Shown: positions 61,576-64,000 of the stretch, in pieces | Layout: the number at the start of each line of letters is the position of its first letter | Numbering within the stretch: position 1 is the stretch's first letter | Origin: Rickettsia endosymbiont of Ceutorhynchus obstrictus | GTDB lineage: Bacteria > Pseudomonadota > Alphaproteobacteria > Rickettsiales > Rickettsiaceae | Length of the DNA stretch: 64,000 nucleotides | NCBI RefSeq assembly: GCF_964026565.1 | Contig: NZ_OZ032162.1 | Location: 124,001-188,000 of the forward strand | Direction: 5' to 3' | Made by a program: the position numbers and the translations under genes | Notes under the pieces: generated by a model | Told to the model about the DNA's origin: nothing | The model's database searches: none | What the model saw: only the letters and a program-made list of their open reading frames with translations

Positions 61576-62355
61576 TTACACTTTAAAAAATAATTCGGTT
61601 ATCAGGTAATTACTAATCAAAATAAGAATGGAGGAATTTACTACCGCCGAAGTAGTAGCCATCCCGACGCCTTTTGCGCCTTTATTAGAATAATAGCCGC
61701 TATAGCAACTTATTATAGAGATAATAAAGCCGAAAGCTGCTGCTTTTACTAAGCCGGAAATTACGTCAATTGCTTCTAAATATTGAAAAGTACTAGTTAA
61801 ATAGCTTACGCTATTGAAATTAAGCTTATATACGCCTACTAAATAACCGCCCATTACCCCGATTACATCGCCGATTAATACTAGGCACGGCAAGGTAATA
61901 ACTGCAGCTATTACCCTTGGGAATACTAAATATTTAATCGGATTGGTAGATAAAGTATATAGAGCATCTACTTGCTCGGTTACTCGCATAGTCGCAATTT
62001 CAGCGGCAATTGAAGCACCGACTCTGCCGGCAACCATAAGACCGGCAAGCACGGGACCGAGCTCTCTGGTTAAAGATAATACTACCACCGTTGCAATTGA
62101 GCTTTCGGCAGAAAAGCGTGAGAACCCCGTATAGCTTTGTAGCGCTAGCACTGCTCCGGAAAAAAAAGTAGTCATCGCGACGACCGGCAAAGAATAGAAA
62201 CCGATAAATAATAATTGGCGATAAATTAAACCGAAATATATAGGAGGCCTAACTATACTACTAACCGCTGTAAAGCTAAATAACGAGAAAGCCCCGATAT
62301 TCCTTGCTATACCGATAGTACGCTTGCCGATTAAGTTAACCGTATTAAGTATCAT
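61576..62355 (-). CDS. mlaE: Lipid-asymmetry ABC transporter permease MlaE
   Basis: 259 aa with five to six membrane helices. The MlaE/YrbE family core ELGPVLAGLMVAGRVGASIAAEIATMRVTEQVDAL is complete and is followed by PRVIAAVITLPCLVLIGDVIG. Permease partner of MlaF. It overlaps the end of alr by 11 nt, so it shares a transcript with prs-alr. Confidence 0.94.
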   Translation of the reverse strand: MILNTVNLIGKRTIGIARNIGAFSLFSFTAVSSIVRPPIYFGLIYRQLLFIGFYSLPVVAMTTFFSGAVLALQSYTGFSRFSAESSIATVVVLSLTRELGPVLAGLMVAGRVGASIAAEIATMRVTEQVDALYTLSTNPIKYLVFPRVIAAVITLPCLVLIGDVIGVMGGYLVGVYKLNFNSVSYLTSTFQYLEAIDVISGLVKAAAFGFIISIISCYSGYYSNKGAKGVGMATTSAVVNSSILILISNYLITELFFKV

Positions 62356-63445
62356 TTTTATATACTCTTTTATATCTATTACCGAGGCTAGTTAATATTT
62401 CGTATCCGATAGTACCTATAATAGTCGCTATTTTATCCGGAGTACAATAATTCCCTATAATCTCTACTTCTTGCCCTAGAAAAATTTGTGAATGCGGTAG
62501 ATCGGTAACATCAATATTAACTAAATCCATTGATACGTGCCCTACTATCTTGGCAACATGACCGTTAATAAATACTTCGCCGCGGTTACTAAAATTTCGG
62601 CTATAGCCGTCTGCATAACCGAGCGGTAACGTAGCAATTATACTATCGCGCTCGGTAGTGAATGATGTATTATAACCGATATGGCTGTCTGCTGTCAATT
62701 TTTGTAATTGAATTATCGGTGCAGTAAGGGTTACAGGATTCTTCATTGGATTCGGTTTATGCTGACCCAAAGGATTAAGACCGTATAAAGCCATTCCGGG
62801 TCTTACTAAATCAAAATGATAATCTTGTCCTAAAAATATAGCGCCTGAGTTAGCTAAACTTATTTTTACATTAGGAAAATGTGGTAGATAACTTTTAAAT
62901 TTTGTTAATTGCTCAATATTGTAAGGGTTATTAGCTTCTTCGGAGGCAGCTAAATGACTCATAATATATTGTACTTGCAAACCTTCTAATAAGTCACGAT
63001 CATTGATTATATGTTCTATTTCGGTGTGAGTTAGACCTAAACGATTTATGCCGGTATTAAAATGCAGAAAGCAGTCTAATAATTGATTCCGAGTTTTAGC
63101 CAGTTGTCGCCATATCTCAATTTGCTTTAGATTATTAAGTACCGGTATTAAATTATATTCAACAAATTCCGCAGCATCATTTTGGGAAACACCGTTAAGG
63201 ACTAAAATATTTGAGTGGCTACTCAATATTTTACGTAAATTTATTCCCTCAATGTATGAAGCTACAAAGAAAAATCGGCAATTTTCCTCTTCTAACGCTT
63301 TAGAAATTTGATTTGCTCCAAGCCCGTAGCTATTTGCTTTAACAGCTGCCCCCACTAGTGAATTTTGGCAAATATCGCGTAAGGTGCGGTAGTTAGCTTT
63401 TATTTTTGCTAAATCAATTTCAAGTGTGCATTGAGCTAAGTACAT
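62345..63445 (-). CDS. alr: Alanine racemase
   Basis: 366 aa, PLP enzyme making D-Ala for peptidoglycan. The PLP lysine is K36 in GAAVKANSYGLGA. HFNTGINRLG is a substrate-site segment. The catalytic Tyr region is HIGYNTSFTTERDSIIATLPLGYADGY, and VGHVSMDLVNIDV and VEIIGNYCTPDKIATIIGTIGYEILTSLGNRYKRVY complete the C-terminal barrel. Two nt after the prs-like gene, overlapping mlaE by 11 nt. Confidence 0.95.
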   Translation of the reverse strand: MYLAQCTLEIDLAKIKANYRTLRDICQNSLVGAAVKANSYGLGANQISKALEEENCRFFFVASYIEGINLRKILSSHSNILVLNGVSQNDAAEFVEYNLIPVLNNLKQIEIWRQLAKTRNQLLDCFLHFNTGINRLGLTHTEIEHIINDRDLLEGLQVQYIMSHLAASEEANNPYNIEQLTKFKSYLPHFPNVKISLANSGAIFLGQDYHFDLVRPGMALYGLNPLGQHKPNPMKNPVTLTAPIIQLQKLTADSHIGYNTSFTTERDSIIATLPLGYADGYSRNFSNRGEVFINGHVAKIVGHVSMDLVNIDVTDLPHSQIFLGQEVEIIGNYCTPDKIATIIGTIGYEILTSLGNRYKRVYKNDT

Positions 63446-63447
63446 AT

Positions 63448-64000
63448 TTATAATATATTTTGTAATGCTTGGATAATAATAGGTGCTATCGATATTATAT
63501 GAAATTTAGCAGATAAATTAGTAACTTGTATAGTATCCGTTACATAAATATTATTTATAACCGAATTTTGGATATTGTCCATAGAACCCGCTGAAAGTAC
63601 GGGATGAGTTACAAATGCATCAACCGATAAAGCCGCATTATCAATTAAAAATTTAGCTGCTTGACAAATGGTTTCGCCGCTATCGATAATATCATCGATT
63701 AACACACAATTTTTTCCTTTAACGTCTCCGGTTATTTCTATCATTTCACATTTGTTATTTACCGCTCTTCGTTTGCTAATAATAGCTATATCTAGATTAA
63801 CCGACGCGCCGATTTTTTGAGCGCGCTGAGTACCGCCTTCGTCAGGAGACACTATAATAAGATCATTATAATTTTTTAGAAAAGGCAAATACAAACTTAT
63901 AGGGCATAGATTTTGAATAGGAATTTTAAAAAACTTCTCTATTTTATCAGAATGCAAATCAACGGTAATTATAGAAGTTGCGCCCGTAATTTCTAAAAGA
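63448..64000 (-). CDS. Ribose-phosphate pyrophosphokinase-like protein (C-terminal part, runs off window)
   Basis: The frame is open to the window edge; 183 residues visible. LLEITGATSIITVDLHSD at the visible start and VSPDEGGTQRAQKIGA match PRPP synthetase. NCVLIDDIIDSGETICQAA is the PRPP-binding loop. HPVLSAGSMDNIQNS and IYVTDTIQ end the domain. It would make PRPP from ribose-5-phosphate and ATP if the missing N-terminal half is intact. The visible part appears complete, first in a unit with alr and mlaE. Confidence 0.85.
   Translation of the reverse strand, partial: LLEITGATSIITVDLHSDKIEKFFKIPIQNLCPISLYLPFLKNYNDLIIVSPDEGGTQRAQKIGASVNLDIAIISKRRAVNNKCEMIEITGDVKGKNCVLIDDIIDSGETICQAAKFLIDNAALSVDAFVTHPVLSAGSMDNIQNSVINNIYVTDTIQVTNLSAKFHIISIAPIIIQALQNIL

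Overview
The window is chromosomal DNA of a Rickettsia (obligate intracellular Alphaproteobacteria). I base this on AT-rich composition, an ATP/ADP translocase of the Tlc1 type, and a glycerol-3-phosphate-type transporter. Split, reduced operons (sdhCDA without sdhB) and a very large number of dispersed palindromic repeats point the same way. The species cannot be fixed from sequence alone. Almost every gap between genes over about 150 bp is filled by repeats rather than by unrecognised genes.

Layout. 1-13.6 kb: tilS (cut by the window edge), a small exported protein, prmA, tlc1, a GlpT-type transporter, ndk, then mnmG-rsmG-parA-parB-ettA-(TatA/B-like small protein)-idi, nearly all overlapping and probably one transcription unit. 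A good parS candidate lies at the start of rsmG, just upstream of parAB. 13.7-16.8 kb: two almost identical 876-bp IS5-family insertion sequences bracket tRNA-Ala(GGC). 15.0-21.4 kb: a compact minus-strand operon that looks like a restriction or defence island. It encodes a beta-class DNA methyltransferase, a BglII/BstYI-like small protein, a ParB-like protein, a SNF2-type helicase and a DUF3883-type PD-(D/E)xK protein. The second IS has cut the last gene in two.

21.7-45 kb (mostly minus strand): an LTA-synthase/MdoB-like sulfatase-fold protein, ftsK, a retroviral-type aspartyl protease, tRNA-Met, rplM-rpsI, cpoB-yfgM-like-bamB, a sensor histidine kinase, ctpA, parE, a proline-rich ankyrin protein, tolC-popZ, and two genes I do not recognise. 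45-64 kb: sdhC-sdhD-sdhA, trhO, hflK-hflC-htrA, mrp, an ELM1-like protein, maf, infA, corC, ybeY, prs (partial)-alr-mlaE-mlaF and a small membrane protein.

Repeats are the second major theme. I separate at least eight families. Two behave like non-autonomous transposons: a 184-185 bp element with CACTACTGTACGAACGTT ends, whose four copies each sit in the arm of another palindromic repeat with exact 9-bp target duplications; and an element of about 208 bp with GGCGTTGTTGCATGGCT ends and, in the clearest copy, a 9-bp duplication. Repeats have also entered reading frames: an RPE-1-type element inside ybeY, and repeat-derived N-termini for htrA and maf. The strongest candidate for an undescribed system is the 15.0-21.4 kb island, which shows signs of decay (IS disruption, and an apparent loss of the catalytic Glu in the BglII-like protein).
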